The notes under the pieces were generated by a model. That model was not told the origin of the DNA, made no database searches, and saw nothing but the letters and a program-made list of their open reading frames with translations. DNA of 64,000 nucleotides, taken from positions 2,294,001-2,358,000 of the forward strand of contig NZ_SISG01000001.1 in the NCBI RefSeq assembly GCF_004310685.1. The letters run 5' to 3'. Each line of letters begins with the position of its first letter. Position 1 is the first letter of the stretch. The stretch comes from Glaciihabitans arcticus (GTDB lineage Bacteria; Actinomycetota; Actinomycetes; Actinomycetales; Microbacteriaceae). Positions 45,669 through 55,864 of this stretch are shown here, one piece after another. The translations under genes were made by a program, and so were the position numbers.

Positions 45669-46526
45669 TTAGCCACCCAGCCGGATGCGCTCGTTGTCGA
45701 TGAGCCGGGTCTCGCCGACGCGGGCCGCGATGAGCACGGTCGCGGGTCCGCGGTAGTCGTCATCCACCGGTTGGAAGGTCGACGGCTTGACGACCGCGAA
45801 GTAGTCGAGGGTGACGAGCGGCTCCCCCATCAGCACCGATTGTGCGGCGGCGATGACCGAATCGATGCCGCGGTCGGCGCTCGACTCAGCGGCTTCGAGC
45901 GCCTGCGAGAGCACACGGGCCGCCCGACGCTCGCGGTCATCGAGAAAGCGATTGCGGCTCGAGCGGGCCAGGCCGTCATCCTCTCGCACCGTCTCGACGA
46001 CCTCAACCGTGACCGGCAGGTTGAGGTCGGTGACCATGCGCGATACAAGGAAGACCTGCTGGGCGTCCTTCTGCCCGAACAGCACAAACTGCGGGCGCAC
46101 AATGTTCAGCAGCTTCGCGACAACGGTGAGCACGCCGTCGAAGTGGCCCGGGCGCGAGCGGCCCTCGAACAGTGTCGCGACGCCACCTGCCCGCACCGTG
46201 GTCTGAATCGGCGTGGTCGGGTAGAGCTCGGCGGCAGTCGGCGCGAAGACGTAGTTCACGCCGAGGGTGGCGAGCAGGTCGAGGTCATCCTCGAAGGTGC
46301 GCGGGTACTTGTCGAGGTCTTCGCCCTCGCCGAACTGCAGCGGGTTGACGAAGATCGAGACGACGACGGTCTCGGCGACCTCGCGAGCGCGCTCGACCAG
46401 AGCGAGGTGGCCGTCGTGCAGCGCGCCCATGGTCGGAACGAGGGCAAGGGATGACGCTCCCGCAAGTGCATCACGTACTTCGGCGATGGTCTCGAGTACA
46501 ACGGGGCGTGCGGGGGTGCTGTTCAC
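45669..46526 (-). CDS. panC: Pantothenate synthetase
   Basis: A 285-residue ligase joining pantoate and beta-alanine to make pantothenate. PTMGALHDGHLAL (about residues 31-43) contains the HIGH-like ATP site, VFVNPLQF-type SIFVNPLQFG follows, and LFGQKDAQQ (about 143) binds ATP. GTG start. It lies 29 bases after the DUF2520 gene, an association typical of actinobacteria. Confidence 0.95.
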   Translation of the reverse strand: MNSTPARPVVLETIAEVRDALAGASSLALVPTMGALHDGHLALVERAREVAETVVVSIFVNPLQFGEGEDLDKYPRTFEDDLDLLATLGVNYVFAPTAAELYPTTPIQTTVRAGGVATLFEGRSRPGHFDGVLTVVAKLLNIVRPQFVLFGQKDAQQVFLVSRMVTDLNLPVTVEVVETVREDDGLARSSRNRFLDDRERRAARVLSQALEAAESSADRGIDSVIAAAQSVLMGEPLVTLDYFAVVKPSTFQPVDDDYRGPATVLIAARVGETRLIDNERIRLGG

Positions 46527-46555
46527 GTTCGGTCCTGACGGTGTTCGGGCCGGGT

Positions 46556-47290
46556 CTACGGCGCCGAGTCGATGATATCGCCCAGCTCATCGAGCACCGC
46601 TCCGGGCGAGGCCGCGGAGAGTGCGTTCTCCACGGACGACCGCACCAGGGGCGCGAGCACCCGCCCAGGCGACTCGACACCGAGCTCGGTGAGTATGCCG
46701 ATCGACTGGTTCACAATCGCGGCCGAGAAGCTCATGGCGGTGGCGATCGCCTCGGCGTAGTCGGCTCGGTCGCCCTCGGCGATCATCACGGGCTCCGCAC
46801 CCATCTCGACGACGAGCGCCTGACCGATCGGCTGCACGGCGGTGGGGGCGGTCACCGCGCAGTAGCTGTCGCGCAGGCGGGAGAGATCGAGGCTTGTGCC
46901 GGTGAATGCCATCGCGGGATGCACGGCGAGCGGTATCGCCCCGGCCGCGGTCGCCGGCGCGAGTACGGACACCCCGAACCCGGGTGCCGTGTGCAGCACA
47001 AGCTGCCCGGGCTGCCAGGCTCCTGTTGCCGCGAGTCCCGACACGAGTTTCTCGAGTTCGGTATCCGGAACGGCGAGGATCACGAGCTCGCTGCGCTCGA
47101 TGATCTGCGGTACGTCGAGGATCGGCACGCCGGGCAGCATGGCCTCGGCGCGGTCGCGGCTCGACTCGGAGACGGCCGAGATGCCGACGATGGCGTGGCC
47201 GGCGCCCGCGAGCGCGGCACCGAGCACGGGCCCGACCCTGCCGGCTCCGATGATGCCGACGCCGAGGCGGCCGGAACGTTGCGGGGTCAC
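46556..47290 (-). CDS. DUF2520 / Rossmann-fold NADP-dependent oxidoreductase-like protein
   Basis: A 244-residue protein with N-terminal GIIGAGRVGPVLGAAL (about residues 12-27) as a Rossmann motif and a helical C-terminal domain. The DUF2520 family is often encoded next to panC, as here; it resembles ketopantoate-reductase-type enzymes, but the reaction is not proven. The GTG start overlaps the upstream stop by 4 bases. Confidence 0.85.
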   Translation of the reverse strand: MTPQRSGRLGVGIIGAGRVGPVLGAALAGAGHAIVGISAVSESSRDRAEAMLPGVPILDVPQIIERSELVILAVPDTELEKLVSGLAATGAWQPGQLVLHTAPGFGVSVLAPATAAGAIPLAVHPAMAFTGTSLDLSRLRDSYCAVTAPTAVQPIGQALVVEMGAEPVMIAEGDRADYAEAIATAMSFSAAIVNQSIGILTELGVESPGRVLAPLVRSSVENALSAASPGAVLDELGDIIDSAP

Positions 47291-48822
47291 GCGAGGGCCT
47301 CGCCGCTGCGCCAGCGGTGGCTCGTGTCAGTGCTCGAGGAACTGACCGCGGCCGCGGAGACGATCTCGAAGAAGTCGACGGCAGCGACGCGGTCGACGGC
47401 GCCGAGCGAGGCCGTGACAGGTCCGGCGACGGTGTGCACACGCAGCGCGCCGAGGCCGAGGCGGCGCAGGAGCGGCCCGTCTTCGAGGGCGACGCTCTGG
47501 ATGCGCGCGGTCGGCACGACGATGAGCTCGCGCCAGACGCGTCCCTTGCGCAGCAGCACGGAGGACGGGCTCAGCGCGTAGCCGTTGCGTCGCCACGAGA
47601 ACCAGCGGATCGGGGCCGCTCGCTTCGGGGAGTTCACAAAGCCGTCGTCGCCACCGGGCGAGACCAGGCCGCGGTGGAGGAGCTGCGCGTCTCTCTCTGA
47701 AGTCATGTCAGGCAGGATCAGCGCGAGCACCTGCATCACGTCGTGGATGTGGCCGACCGGCAGGATCGTGGTGTTCTCCTGGCCGGCGGCGCCCTTGGCG
47801 GACGACTTGGACGCGCGGGTGATCTTGATCTCCCACCAGCCGAACGGACGCCAGAGCAGCGGCTGGCTCACGAGCACCGAGTGGATGCGACCGGGCGGCA
47901 GGGTTTCATTGCTCGTCGAGAGCAGGCCGAAGCCGACGCGCACGCCATCCGGGGTGCCGGCGATCGAGTAGCGCAGCGAGCGTGTGAAGCGACGGTAGTA
48001 GAAGCTCGCCATGCCCAGCACGGCCGGGATCGCGCCACCGAGGTAGAACAGCTCACCCGTGAGTGAGACAACGATGAAGCCCGCGATGATGAACCCGATC
48101 AGGAAGATCGTTGTGCCACTCAGTACGAGCGAACCGATGAGACGGCCGAGGTGCATCTTCACGACCGACTGCGCGGCCAGCTGCTCGGCGTTCAGTTCGG
48201 GGGCGAGCAGTTCGGCGACCCGCTGCTCGACGAGGGATCCGGTCGGGCCGACGACCGTCTCGGTGGCCGCCTCGACCTTGGTGCCCGAGGCGAGCCGCAG
48301 CACCTCACGCCGCAGCTCATCGGCCGCGGCGGAGCCCAGGTACTCGAGCTGCACGTTAGCGTCATCGCCGGCGACGTTGACCTCGAGCTTGGCGGTGCCG
48401 AACAGCCGGGCGAGGAAGGGGCGCGTGATATTGATGCCCTGGATGCGGTCGAGGCGCCCACGACGATTCGTGCGAAACAGGATGCCGCTGCGCACCTCGA
48501 CCACCTCATCGGTGATGCGGAACGTGTGCATGCGCCACGACAGGTAGAACCCCCCGATGAAGATCAGCAGGCCGCCGATGATCACCCCGATCGCGAGCAG
48601 CAGGAAGTCGCTCTCCACGAGCCAGACCAGCGGGTCGCCCTCGCCGTTCCCGACCCCGAGGAAGCGATCGATGAGCACCTCGCGGGCCTGGTACACGAAG
48701 TACCCGAGGATCGCGACGAGCGCGATACCACCTTTGAGCAAGGGGGTGAGCGGGTGCATCCGGTGCCACTCACCGTCGGTGTAGCGGCCCTCGGGTACTC
48801 GCTCTTCGACAGCGCGGGTCAC
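47287..48822 (-). CDS. Bacterial PH-domain (bPH2, YdbT-like) membrane protein
   Basis: A 511-residue membrane protein. Paired TM helices precede bPH2 domains: residues about 27-80 (two helices), then FRITDEVVEVRSGILFRTNRRGRLDRIQGINI as the first domain, a central helix pair (about 195-240), further bPH2 domains (ISYSIAGTPDGVRVGFGLLSTSNETLPPGRIHSV, and LSPSSVLLRKGRVWRELIVVPTARIQSV). The GTG start overlaps the upstream stop by 4 bases. Function is likely envelope-related, unknown. Confidence 0.85.
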   Translation of the reverse strand: MTRAVEERVPEGRYTDGEWHRMHPLTPLLKGGIALVAILGYFVYQAREVLIDRFLGVGNGEGDPLVWLVESDFLLLAIGVIIGGLLIFIGGFYLSWRMHTFRITDEVVEVRSGILFRTNRRGRLDRIQGINITRPFLARLFGTAKLEVNVAGDDANVQLEYLGSAAADELRREVLRLASGTKVEAATETVVGPTGSLVEQRVAELLAPELNAEQLAAQSVVKMHLGRLIGSLVLSGTTIFLIGFIIAGFIVVSLTGELFYLGGAIPAVLGMASFYYRRFTRSLRYSIAGTPDGVRVGFGLLSTSNETLPPGRIHSVLVSQPLLWRPFGWWEIKITRASKSSAKGAAGQENTTILPVGHIHDVMQVLALILPDMTSERDAQLLHRGLVSPGGDDGFVNSPKRAAPIRWFSWRRNGYALSPSSVLLRKGRVWRELIVVPTARIQSVALEDGPLLRRLGLGALRVHTVAGPVTASLGAVDRVAAVDFFEIVSAAAVSSSSTDTSHRWRSGEALA

Positions 48823-49304
48823 AGTCCGGCCCTGCGGCTCTCGGCCAGGGCGACGAGCGTGTCTCTCAACTCCTCGGCGTCCTGCGCCGGCAGGCCCGGG
48901 ATGACGACACCGGACGCCGCCGCAGCCGTCACGAATTTCAGCTCGCTCAGGCCGAGCGCGCGCGCGAGCGGTCCGCGGTTGATGTCGACGAGCTGCATAC
49001 GACCGAAGGGCACGGCGACGATGCGCTGGTACATGATGCCGCGACGGAAGAGCAGGTCGTCTTCCCGCAGCTGGTAGCCGATGGATCGCACGCGTCGCGG
49101 GGTGAGCACGATCGTGAGCAGGAAGATGATGCCGAGCGCGACGAGGGCGGCCCAGGCCCACGGCTGCGAGATCCACCACGCGATGAAGAATCCGGGCACC
49201 AGCACCATCAGCGCGAAGATGATGTAGCCGATCACGTCCACAACAACGTACTTCGGGGAGACGCGGCGCCAGTCGATCCCGGTGATCTCGAGCGGTTCGG
49301 TCAT
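48819..49304 (-). CDS. Single bPH2-domain membrane protein (YdbS-like)
   Basis: A 161-residue protein with two TM helices (about 25-70) followed by one bPH2 domain (GYQLREDDLLFRRGIMYQRIVAVPFGRMQLVDI). Paired YdbS/YdbT-type genes are common in Gram-positive genomes. ATG 49304 has AAGGA 6 bases upstream; ATG 49307 directly before it is the alternative. Confidence 0.85.
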   Translation of the reverse strand: MTEPLEITGIDWRRVSPKYVVVDVIGYIIFALMVLVPGFFIAWWISQPWAWAALVALGIIFLLTIVLTPRRVRSIGYQLREDDLLFRRGIMYQRIVAVPFGRMQLVDINRGPLARALGLSELKFVTAAAASGVVIPGLPAQDAEELRDTLVALAESRRAGL

Positions 49305-49306
49305 CA

Positions 49307-49780
49307 TCAGTCCTTGCCGGTTGCCGTGCTGGTGGGATCGTCGCCCTGCGGGGGCAGCGTGCACATCTTCTCGGCGACGAGACCCGCGATCAGCAGGACG
49401 ATGGCGCAGGCCGCGGCCGCGATCGTTGTCGCGACCGAGCCTACCGCCGGCACAATCGAGCGGCTCAGAACGAAGCCGAGAACGGCGAGTGTGCCGCCCG
49501 CGAGGAGCGCTCCCGCAAGGCTCGACGCCTTCGCGAGCAGCACTACACGGGTGGCGTAGAAGGGGTCGACGGCCTTGCGAGCCGTGCCGCGCACCACCCG
49601 GAAGACGGGCAGCGCCATGCCGACGATGATGATCGCGATCAGCACGAGGGCGATCGACAGGGTCGCCGGCGGGATCGCGATCGCCCGGCCCATGGCGACC
49701 ATCGCGGTCTCGAGCAGCCAGCCGGCGGCTGCGCCGAATCCGGCGAGCAGGAACAGCACGGGTGCGCGGGTGGGTTTCAC
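49307..49780 (-). CDS. DUF3180 membrane protein
   Basis: A 157-residue protein with four TM helices, typical of the actinobacterial DUF3180 family encoded right after folK. The GTG start overlaps the folK stop by 4 bases. Role unknown; conserved linkage to the folate operon only indicates co-expression. Confidence 0.82.
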   Translation of the reverse strand: MKPTRAPVLFLLAGFGAAAGWLLETAMVAMGRAIAIPPATLSIALVLIAIIIVGMALPVFRVVRGTARKAVDPFYATRVVLLAKASSLAGALLAGGTLAVLGFVLSRSIVPAVGSVATTIAAAACAIVLLIAGLVAEKMCTLPPQGDDPTSTATGKD

Positions 49781-50304
49781 AGCAGGGGCTCCGCCGGGTA
49801 GGGCCGCACCGTGTCGCCGGTCGCGGCGAGCAGGTCGGCGACGCCCTCGCCCGCGAGCTTCGCCTGAGGGGCGACCTCGAGCCACGGGGCGAGCACGAAG
49901 GCACGCTGCGCGGCGCGCGGGTGCGGAAGGGTCAGTCGGTCGCTCTCGAGCGTGAGTCCGCCCCAGCTCACGATGTCGATGTCGAGCGTGCGATCCCCCC
50001 AGCGTTCCGAGCGGGTGCGACCGTGCTCGAGCTCGATCGCCGATGTGGCGTCGAGTAGCTGCTCGGGGGCCAGCCGCGTGCGGATGGTGAGGATCGCGTT
50101 CAGGTAGGCCGGGGCATCCTCATCGACGCCGTCGGGCTTCAGGGCGGGCGTCTCGACCAGTCCGGATGCGGCGACGGCTCGCACCCCGGACAGCGCCGAG
50201 ATCGCGGCGACCGCATCGCGGATCGTCTCCTCGCGGTCGCCGAGGTTGCTGCCCAGGGAGAGGACGACGGGCAACTCCACCGTGAGGCGCTCGGCGCGGA
50301 TCAC
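49777..50304 (-). CDS. folK: 6-hydroxymethyl-7,8-dihydropterin pyrophosphokinase
   Basis: A 175-residue HPPK that transfers pyrophosphate from ATP to the pterin alcohol. SLGSNLGDR (about 16-24) and RWGDRTLDIDI (about 100-110), the Mg/ATP-binding motif with its two Asp residues, are intact. The GTG start overlaps folB's stop by 4 bases. Confidence 0.95.
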   Translation of the reverse strand: MIRAERLTVELPVVLSLGSNLGDREETIRDAVAAISALSGVRAVAASGLVETPALKPDGVDEDAPAYLNAILTIRTRLAPEQLLDATSAIELEHGRTRSERWGDRTLDIDIVSWGGLTLESDRLTLPHPRAAQRAFVLAPWLEVAPQAKLAGEGVADLLAATGDTVRPYPAEPLL

Positions 50305-50669
50305 ACGTGCCCGCGCACGATCGTGACCGAGACGTCGGCGAAGGGCACATTGATCGGAGCACTCGGCTTGTGCACGGTGACCTCGACGATCTTCGCCGGC
50401 TCGTGCGCGAGCACCAGCTGCGCGACACGTTCGGCGACCGTCTCGATCAGGTCGACCGGGTCGCGCTCGACGGCGCCCACGATCTCCTCGGCGAGTTCGC
50501 CGTAGTGGATGGTCTGCGCGAGATCATCGGTCGCGGCGGCCTCCTGCAACTGAAGGTGCACCGTGACGTCGATGATGAACACCTGGCCGGTGCGGCGCTC
50601 CTCAGCGAGCACACCGTGGAAGGCGTTGGCGCGCAGGCCGGTGAGGGTGATGCGGTCGAAGGGGTTCAC
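50301..50669 (-). CDS. folB: Dihydroneopterin aldolase
   Basis: A 122-residue FolB. ITLTGLRANAFHGVLAEERRTGQVF (about residues 7-31) with the catalytic Glu in the GVLAEE motif region, and a C-terminal ... VTVHKPSAP with the conserved Lys. GTG 50669 is chosen because it overlaps the folP stop by 4 bases and gives the family length. Confidence 0.93.
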   Translation of the reverse strand: MNPFDRITLTGLRANAFHGVLAEERRTGQVFIIDVTVHLQLQEAAATDDLAQTIHYGELAEEIVGAVERDPVDLIETVAERVAQLVLAHEPAKIVEVTVHKPSAPINVPFADVSVTIVRGHV

Positions 50670-51511
50670 GAACGGGCGCCCTCCCACGCGGACCACACGT
50701 CGAGGGCGAATTTTGTGCCCTTCACGTCGTGCACACGAACGCCCCAGACCCCCGCCTGCGCCGCGAGCGCGCTCACGATAGCGGTTGCACCGTCGCGATC
50801 GGCGGCCGGGGCATCCTCGGGCAGAAGCTCGCCGAGAAACCGCTTGCGCGAGACGCCGACGAGCACGGGGCAGCCGAGGGTCACGAGCGCATCGAGGTGG
50901 CCGAGCACGCTCCAGTTCTGGGCGGCGTTCTTCGAGAACCCGATGCCTGGATCGATGATGATCTTCTCGGGCGCGACCCCCCAGACGATGAGCTCGGCGA
51001 CGCGCGCCTTCAACTCGGAGCGCACGTCGGTCACGACGTCGCCGTAGACGGCGTGCGTATGCATCTCATCGCTCGGTGCACGCCAGTGCATGGCGACGTA
51101 GCTCGCGCCGGTGGCTGCGATGGTGCGGTACATCTCGGGGTCGGCGAGGCCGCCCGAGACATCGTTAACGATCTCGGCGCCCGCCTCGACGGCTGCCTTC
51201 GCAGTCGACGCGCGCATCGTGTCGACACTGACCCGGATGCCCCTGCTCGCCAGCTCCGTGATGACGGGCAGCACCCGCTCGAGTTCCTCGCCTTCGGGCA
51301 CCCTCTCGGCCCCGGGGCGGGTGGACTCGCCACCCACGTCGATCAGGTCGGCGCCGGCCTCGACCAGGGCAACGGCGTGCGCAACGGCGGCTTCGAGCTC
51401 GTTGTGCTCCCCGCCGTCACTGAACGAGTCCGGCGTGACGTTCAGGATGCCCATGATGAGCGGACGCTGCCGGGCGGCGCGAGCGCCCACCCGTACGAGT
51501 GCGTTAGACAC
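50666..51511 (-). CDS. folP: Dihydropteroate synthase
   Basis: A 281-residue TIM-barrel enzyme that joins the pterin pyrophosphate and p-aminobenzoate; sulfonamide target. ILNVTPDSFSDGG (about 20-32), GGESTRPGA (about 57-65), and the C-terminal VRVHDVKGT are intact. GTG 51511 has AGGAG upstream and overlaps folE by 8 bases; the longer frame is unsupported. Confidence 0.95.
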   Translation of the reverse strand: MSNALVRVGARAARQRPLIMGILNVTPDSFSDGGEHNELEAAVAHAVALVEAGADLIDVGGESTRPGAERVPEGEELERVLPVITELASRGIRVSVDTMRASTAKAAVEAGAEIVNDVSGGLADPEMYRTIAATGASYVAMHWRAPSDEMHTHAVYGDVVTDVRSELKARVAELIVWGVAPEKIIIDPGIGFSKNAAQNWSVLGHLDALVTLGCPVLVGVSRKRFLGELLPEDAPAADRDGATAIVSALAAQAGVWGVRVHDVKGTKFALDVWSAWEGARS

Positions 51512-52097
51512 CTGCTCCTCCGTCCTGCGGCATCCCCCCGATGAGGGCGAGCACGCCGGAGCGGGCAACAGGATCGGCGAGGGTTCCGCGTGAAGCCATG
51601 GTGACAGTCGAACTACGTGCCTGTCGAGCACCGCGCGCCGAGACACAGCCGTGCACGGCATCGAGCACCACGAGCACACCCTGCGGGGCGAGACCCGTCT
51701 CGAGGGCGTCGGCGATCTCCTCGGTCAGGCGCTCCTGCAACTGCGGGCGGGACGCGAGGGTCTCCACGACCTTCGGCAGCCGGCCGAGGCCGACGACCTT
51801 CTTCGCCGGCACGTAGGCGACGTGCGCCATGCCGATGAACGGAAGCAGGTGGTGCTCGCAGATCGAGCGGAACTCGATATCCCGCAGCAGCACGAGCTCG
51901 CCGCGCTGGTCCGACTCGAGTTCGAGGGTCTCCTCGAGGTGGATCAGGGGGTCGACGCCGAGGCCCGCGAAGAAGTCACCGTAGGCCTGAGCGACCCGCT
52001 GGGGAGTCGTTGCAAGGCCCGGGCGCGCGACATCCTCACCAATGGCGGAAAGGATCTCGGCGACGGCCGCCTCAATGCGTGCTGTGTCGATGGGCAT
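51504..52097 (-). CDS. folE: GTP cyclohydrolase I
   Basis: A 197-residue enzyme that starts folate synthesis by converting GTP to dihydroneopterin triphosphate. CEHHLLPF (about residue 80) and HGCVSARG (about 150) supply the zinc Cys/His ligands and active-site loop. It lies 7 bases after ftsH, in the large operon 55820-45244. Confidence 0.96.
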   Translation of the reverse strand: MPIDTARIEAAVAEILSAIGEDVARPGLATTPQRVAQAYGDFFAGLGVDPLIHLEETLELESDQRGELVLLRDIEFRSICEHHLLPFIGMAHVAYVPAKKVVGLGRLPKVVETLASRPQLQERLTEEIADALETGLAPQGVLVVLDAVHGCVSARGARQARSSTVTMASRGTLADPVARSGVLALIGGMPQDGGAGV

Positions 52098-52104
52098 ATT
52101 CGGG

Positions 52105-54111
52105 TCAGGCGGTCGCGATACCGGGGGACTTGCGCGGTCGCGGCTTCTTCGGCGTCACGGGAGGCTCGGAGGCCACACCGCCGTCGACGGCTTCCGGGTC
52201 GATCGGCAGCTTGCCGGGAACCTTGACCGGCGGGCGGGCCGACACCGGACGCGTGTCGCTCGAGAGCCACTGCGGGCGCTCGGGCAGCTTCGTGACCTTG
52301 GTGAAGATCTCGGCCAGCTGGTTGTGGTCGAGCGTCTCCTTCTCGAGAAGCTCGGTCGCGAGCTGGTCAAGGATGTCGCGGTTCTCGTTGAGCACCTGCC
52401 AGGCCTCGTCGTGCGCCTGGTCGATGAGCGCGCGCACCTCGGCGTCGATCGTGCGGGCGACATCGTCGGAGTAGTCCCGGCCGTTGCCCATGTCCCGGCC
52501 CATAAAGGGCTCGCCCGCTGCGGTACCGAGCTTGACCGAGCCGACGAGCGCGCTCATGCCGTACTCGGTGACCATACGACGCGCGATCGACGTGGCCTTC
52601 TCGATGTCGTTGGATGCGCCGGTCGTCGGGTCGTGGAAGACGATCTCCTCGGCGACGCGGCCGCCCATGGCGTAGGCAAGCTGGTCGAGCAGCTCGTTAC
52701 GGGTGACCGAGTACTTGTCCTCGAGCGGCAGCACCATCGTGTAGCCGAGCGCGCGACCGCGGGGAAGGATCGTGACCTTTGTGACCGGGTCGGTGTTGCG
52801 CATGCTCGCCGCGGCGAGGGCGTGACCACCCTCGTGGTACGCGGTGATGAGCTTCTCTTTGTCGTTCATCAGGCGCGTGCGGCGCTGCGGTCCGGCCATG
52901 ACGCGGTCAACGGCCTCGTCGAGGGCGCGGTTGTCGATGAGCTGGGCGTTGCTGCGCGCGGTGAGCAGCGCGGCCTCGTTGAGCACGTTCGCAAGGTCGG
53001 CACCCGTGAATCCGGGGGTCTTGCGCGCCAGCACCTCGAGGTCGACGCCCTTCGCGAGCGGCTTGCCCTTGCCGTGCACCTCGAGGATCTTCTTGCGACC
53101 CTGCAGGTCGGGGGAATCGACGCCGATCTGGCGATCGAAACGGCCGGGGCGCAGAAGCGCCGGGTCGAGCACATCGGGTCGGTTCGTCGCAGCGATGAGG
53201 ATGACGTTTGCATTCGCATCGAACCCGTCCATCTCGACCAGCAGCTGGTTGAGGGTCTGCTCGCGCTCGTCGTTACCGCCACCGATACCGGCACCGCGGT
53301 GACGACCGACGGCGTCGATCTCATCGATGAAGATGATGGCCGGGGCGTTCGACTTGGCCTGCTCGAACAGGTCGCGCACGCGGCTTGCGCCGACTCCCAC
53401 GAACATCTCGACGAAGTCGGAACCGGAGATCGTGTAGAACGGCACACCCGCCTCACCGGCGACGGCCTTGGCGAGCAGGGTCTTGCCGGTTCCGGGAGGG
53501 CCGTACAGCAGCACGCCCTTCGGGATGCGCGCACCGACGGCCAGGAACTTCGCGGGCTCCTTGAGGAAGTCCTTGATCTCCTCGAGCTCCTCGATGGCCT
53601 CGTCCGCGCCGGCGACGTCGGCGAAGGTGACCTGCGGGCTCTCCTTGCCGACCAGCTTCGCCTTCGACTTGCCGAACTGCATGACCTTGTTGCCGCCGCC
53701 CTGCATACGACCGATCAGGAAATAGAAGATGACACCGAGGATGAGGAAGGGAAGCAGGATGCCGAGGAGCGAGCCGAAGAAGTTGGCCTGCGGCACCTCG
53801 TCTTTGTAGTCCTTGAGCTTCGCGGCGTTGATGGCCTCGACGACCTCGGCGCCACGCGGCGTGACGTAATAGAAGCGCACGAGCTTTCCGTTGTCGCCGT
53901 CGGCCTTGCTGAGTTCGAGGTCGACCCGCTGCTCACCGTCGACCATCTTGGCCGAGGTGACGGTGGAACCTTCGAGGAGGGCGAGGCCGTCCTTGACCGA
54001 GATCTCCTTGTATCCGGCAGCGCCGAACGCGAGGGAGAGACCGACGACCACAATGAGGATCGCGACCGAGATATAGACGAACGGGCCGCGAAAAATGCGC
54101 TTGAAATCCAT
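52105..54111 (-). CDS. ftsH: Membrane-bound ATP-dependent zinc metalloprotease FtsH
   Basis: A 668-residue protein: two TM helices (about 7-25 and 115-135) around a small extracytoplasmic domain, an AAA domain with Walker A GPPGTGKT (about 208), and an HEGGH zinc site (about 430). It degrades damaged or short-lived membrane and cytosolic proteins. The C-terminus is Pro/Lys/Arg-rich and disordered. It begins 123 bases after hpt, and may have its own promoter there. Confidence 0.97.
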   Translation of the reverse strand: MDFKRIFRGPFVYISVAILIVVVGLSLAFGAAGYKEISVKDGLALLEGSTVTSAKMVDGEQRVDLELSKADGDNGKLVRFYYVTPRGAEVVEAINAAKLKDYKDEVPQANFFGSLLGILLPFLILGVIFYFLIGRMQGGGNKVMQFGKSKAKLVGKESPQVTFADVAGADEAIEELEEIKDFLKEPAKFLAVGARIPKGVLLYGPPGTGKTLLAKAVAGEAGVPFYTISGSDFVEMFVGVGASRVRDLFEQAKSNAPAIIFIDEIDAVGRHRGAGIGGGNDEREQTLNQLLVEMDGFDANANVILIAATNRPDVLDPALLRPGRFDRQIGVDSPDLQGRKKILEVHGKGKPLAKGVDLEVLARKTPGFTGADLANVLNEAALLTARSNAQLIDNRALDEAVDRVMAGPQRRTRLMNDKEKLITAYHEGGHALAAASMRNTDPVTKVTILPRGRALGYTMVLPLEDKYSVTRNELLDQLAYAMGGRVAEEIVFHDPTTGASNDIEKATSIARRMVTEYGMSALVGSVKLGTAAGEPFMGRDMGNGRDYSDDVARTIDAEVRALIDQAHDEAWQVLNENRDILDQLATELLEKETLDHNQLAEIFTKVTKLPERPQWLSSDTRPVSARPPVKVPGKLPIDPEAVDGGVASEPPVTPKKPRPRKSPGIATA

Positions 54112-54234
54112 GATGTTCCGGGCAACGGCTGCCCAGCACCTTCCTGCTCAGAAACGTTCTGCAAGGTTACCGTTATGGCGCTGGATGCTCACTGCATGTT
54201 CGCCTGAGGCGCACTTGCCCTGCGCGGGGTCGGG

Positions 54235-54786
54235 CTAGGCGTAGACGTGGGGGGCGAGCACCGCGATGCCGCGCAGGTTGCGGTACTTCTCCGCGTAGTC
54301 CAGCCCGTAGCCGACGACGAAGGCGTTCGGGATGTCGAAACCCGCGTATTTGACGTCGACCTCGACCTTCGCGGCATCCGGCTTACGAAGCAGCGCACAG
54401 ATCTCGACGGACTCGGCGCCACGGCTCTCGAGGTTGGCGCGGAGCCACGACAGCGTGAGGCCCGAGTCGATGATGTCCTCGACGATGAGCACCTTGCGGC
54501 CCTCGAGGTCGGAGTCGAGGTCCTTGAGGATGCGCACCACACCCGAGGACTGCGTGCCGGCGCCGTAGGAGGAGACGGCCATCCAGTCCATCTCCAGGGG
54601 AAGCTTGAGTTCGCGGGCGAGGTCCGCCATGACCATGACCGCACCGCGCAGCACGCCGACCAGCAGCAGCTTCTCGCCGGCGTAGTCAGCCTCGATCTGG
54701 CGCGCCATCTCGGCGATCTTCGCGTGGATCTCGTCCTGTGTGAACAGGATGTCGGTGAGGTCCGACTCGACGTCGCTGAATTCCAT
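54235..54786 (-). CDS. hpt: Hypoxanthine phosphoribosyltransferase
   Basis: A 183-residue purine salvage enzyme. VLIVEDIIDSGLTL (about 100-113) is the PRPP-binding loop and LVGVLRGAVMVMADL (about 40-55) the upstream strand-helix. Its position between tilS (11-base gap) and ftsH is the standard Gram-positive order. Confidence 0.96.
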   Translation of the reverse strand: MEFSDVESDLTDILFTQDEIHAKIAEMARQIEADYAGEKLLLVGVLRGAVMVMADLARELKLPLEMDWMAVSSYGAGTQSSGVVRILKDLDSDLEGRKVLIVEDIIDSGLTLSWLRANLESRGAESVEICALLRKPDAAKVEVDVKYAGFDIPNAFVVGYGLDYAEKYRNLRGIAVLAPHVYA

Positions 54787-54797
54787 GGGGGTTCCGA

Positions 54798-55820
54798 TCA
54801 GTGTTCGAGGATGGGATCGTGGCCGGTGAGTTCACCGACGCCCGTCGCGTGGAAGACGATCCGCCCGCCGCGTCTCTCCACTTTAACCCCCGGCACGTCG
54901 AGCGATTTCTGCCCGTGCCAGTCGGTGACCAGCCGGGAGATCTCGAGCGTCTGCGCGCGACTCAGCGACAGGTGGAACTCGCTCGCGACAACGAAGCGGA
55001 TGAGCCGCTGCCGCAGCGCGGGCGGCTGTGCAGCGAGGGCCTTCACGGGGAGGGCGATGCCGGCCTCCACGATCTCCGCGAAATCCTCGGCCATCTCCTC
55101 GGCGAAGTGGTCGAGGGCGTCCGCGTCCTCCCGCAGTTGCCCGGCGGTGCGGGCGAGTGCCTCGGCAATGCCGGGGCCGAGCTCTGCCTCGAGCACCGGC
55201 AGCACGGCGTGCCGCACGCGAACACGGGTGAAGGCCTCGTCGTCATTCTGCGGATCGTTCCACACCTCGAGTTCACTGTCGACGCAGAACTGCTCCGTCA
55301 TCGAGCGCCGGATGCCGAGCAGCGGCCGGTGGTACAGCCCCGCCTCGGCGGGCATGCCCTGCAGGCTCGTGGCGCCGCTCCCCCGCGCGAGACCGAGCAG
55401 CACCGTCTCGGCCTGGTCGTCGAGGGTATGGCCGAGGAGCACGGCCGCGGCATCCAGTTCGTCCGCGACGGCGGCGAGAGCCGCGTAGCGGGCGTCGCGG
55501 GCGGCGGACTCCGGCCCTCCGCCTGTTCCGACCGTGACCGTGCGCACGAGAACCGGCGCGAGCCCCAGTAGTCGGGCCTGCTGCGCGGCGGCGGCCGCGA
55601 CATCCGCCGAGCCCTGCTGCAGCCCGTGGTCGACGATCACCGCACCGGCCTTGACCCCGGCCCGGGGCGCCTCGAAGGCGGTGGCCGCGGCAAGGGCGAG
55701 CGAGTCGGGGCCGCCGGACAAGGCGACGAGGATGAGACCGTCGGCCGGGAGCGCCGCGCGCACCGCCCGGCGCACGTCGGCGATGGCGGGCGTGAGGCGG
55801 GGGCGACGGTCGGGGTCCAT
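54798..55820 (-). CDS. tilS: tRNA(Ile)-lysidine synthetase TilS
   Basis: A 340-residue enzyme that converts C34 of tRNA-Ile (CAU) to lysidine. [15 protein letters not shown] (about 33-47) is the N-type ATP pyrophosphatase P-loop, and [20 protein letters not shown] (about 125-144) the second conserved motif. It is the first gene of the long minus-strand operon and is divergent from ppa with 44 bases between starts. Confidence 0.95.
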   Translation of the reverse strand: MDPDRRPRLTPAIADVRRAVRAALPADGLILVALSGGPDSLALAAATAFEAPRAGVKAGAVIVDHGLQQGSADVAAAAAQQARLLGLAPVLVRTVTVGTGGGPESAARDARYAALAAVADELDAAAVLLGHTLDDQAETVLLGLARGSGATSLQGMPAEAGLYHRPLLGIRRSMTEQFCVDSELEVWNDPQNDDEAFTRVRVRHAVLPVLEAELGPGIAEALARTAGQLREDADALDHFAEEMAEDFAEIVEAGIALPVKALAAQPPALRQRLIRFVVASEFHLSLSRAQTLEISRLVTDWHGQKSLDVPGVKVERRGGRIVFHATGVGELTGHDPILEH

Positions 55821-55864
55821 CCGATAACGTTATTGCAGCTAACCCACGAACAAGGAGCACTGTT

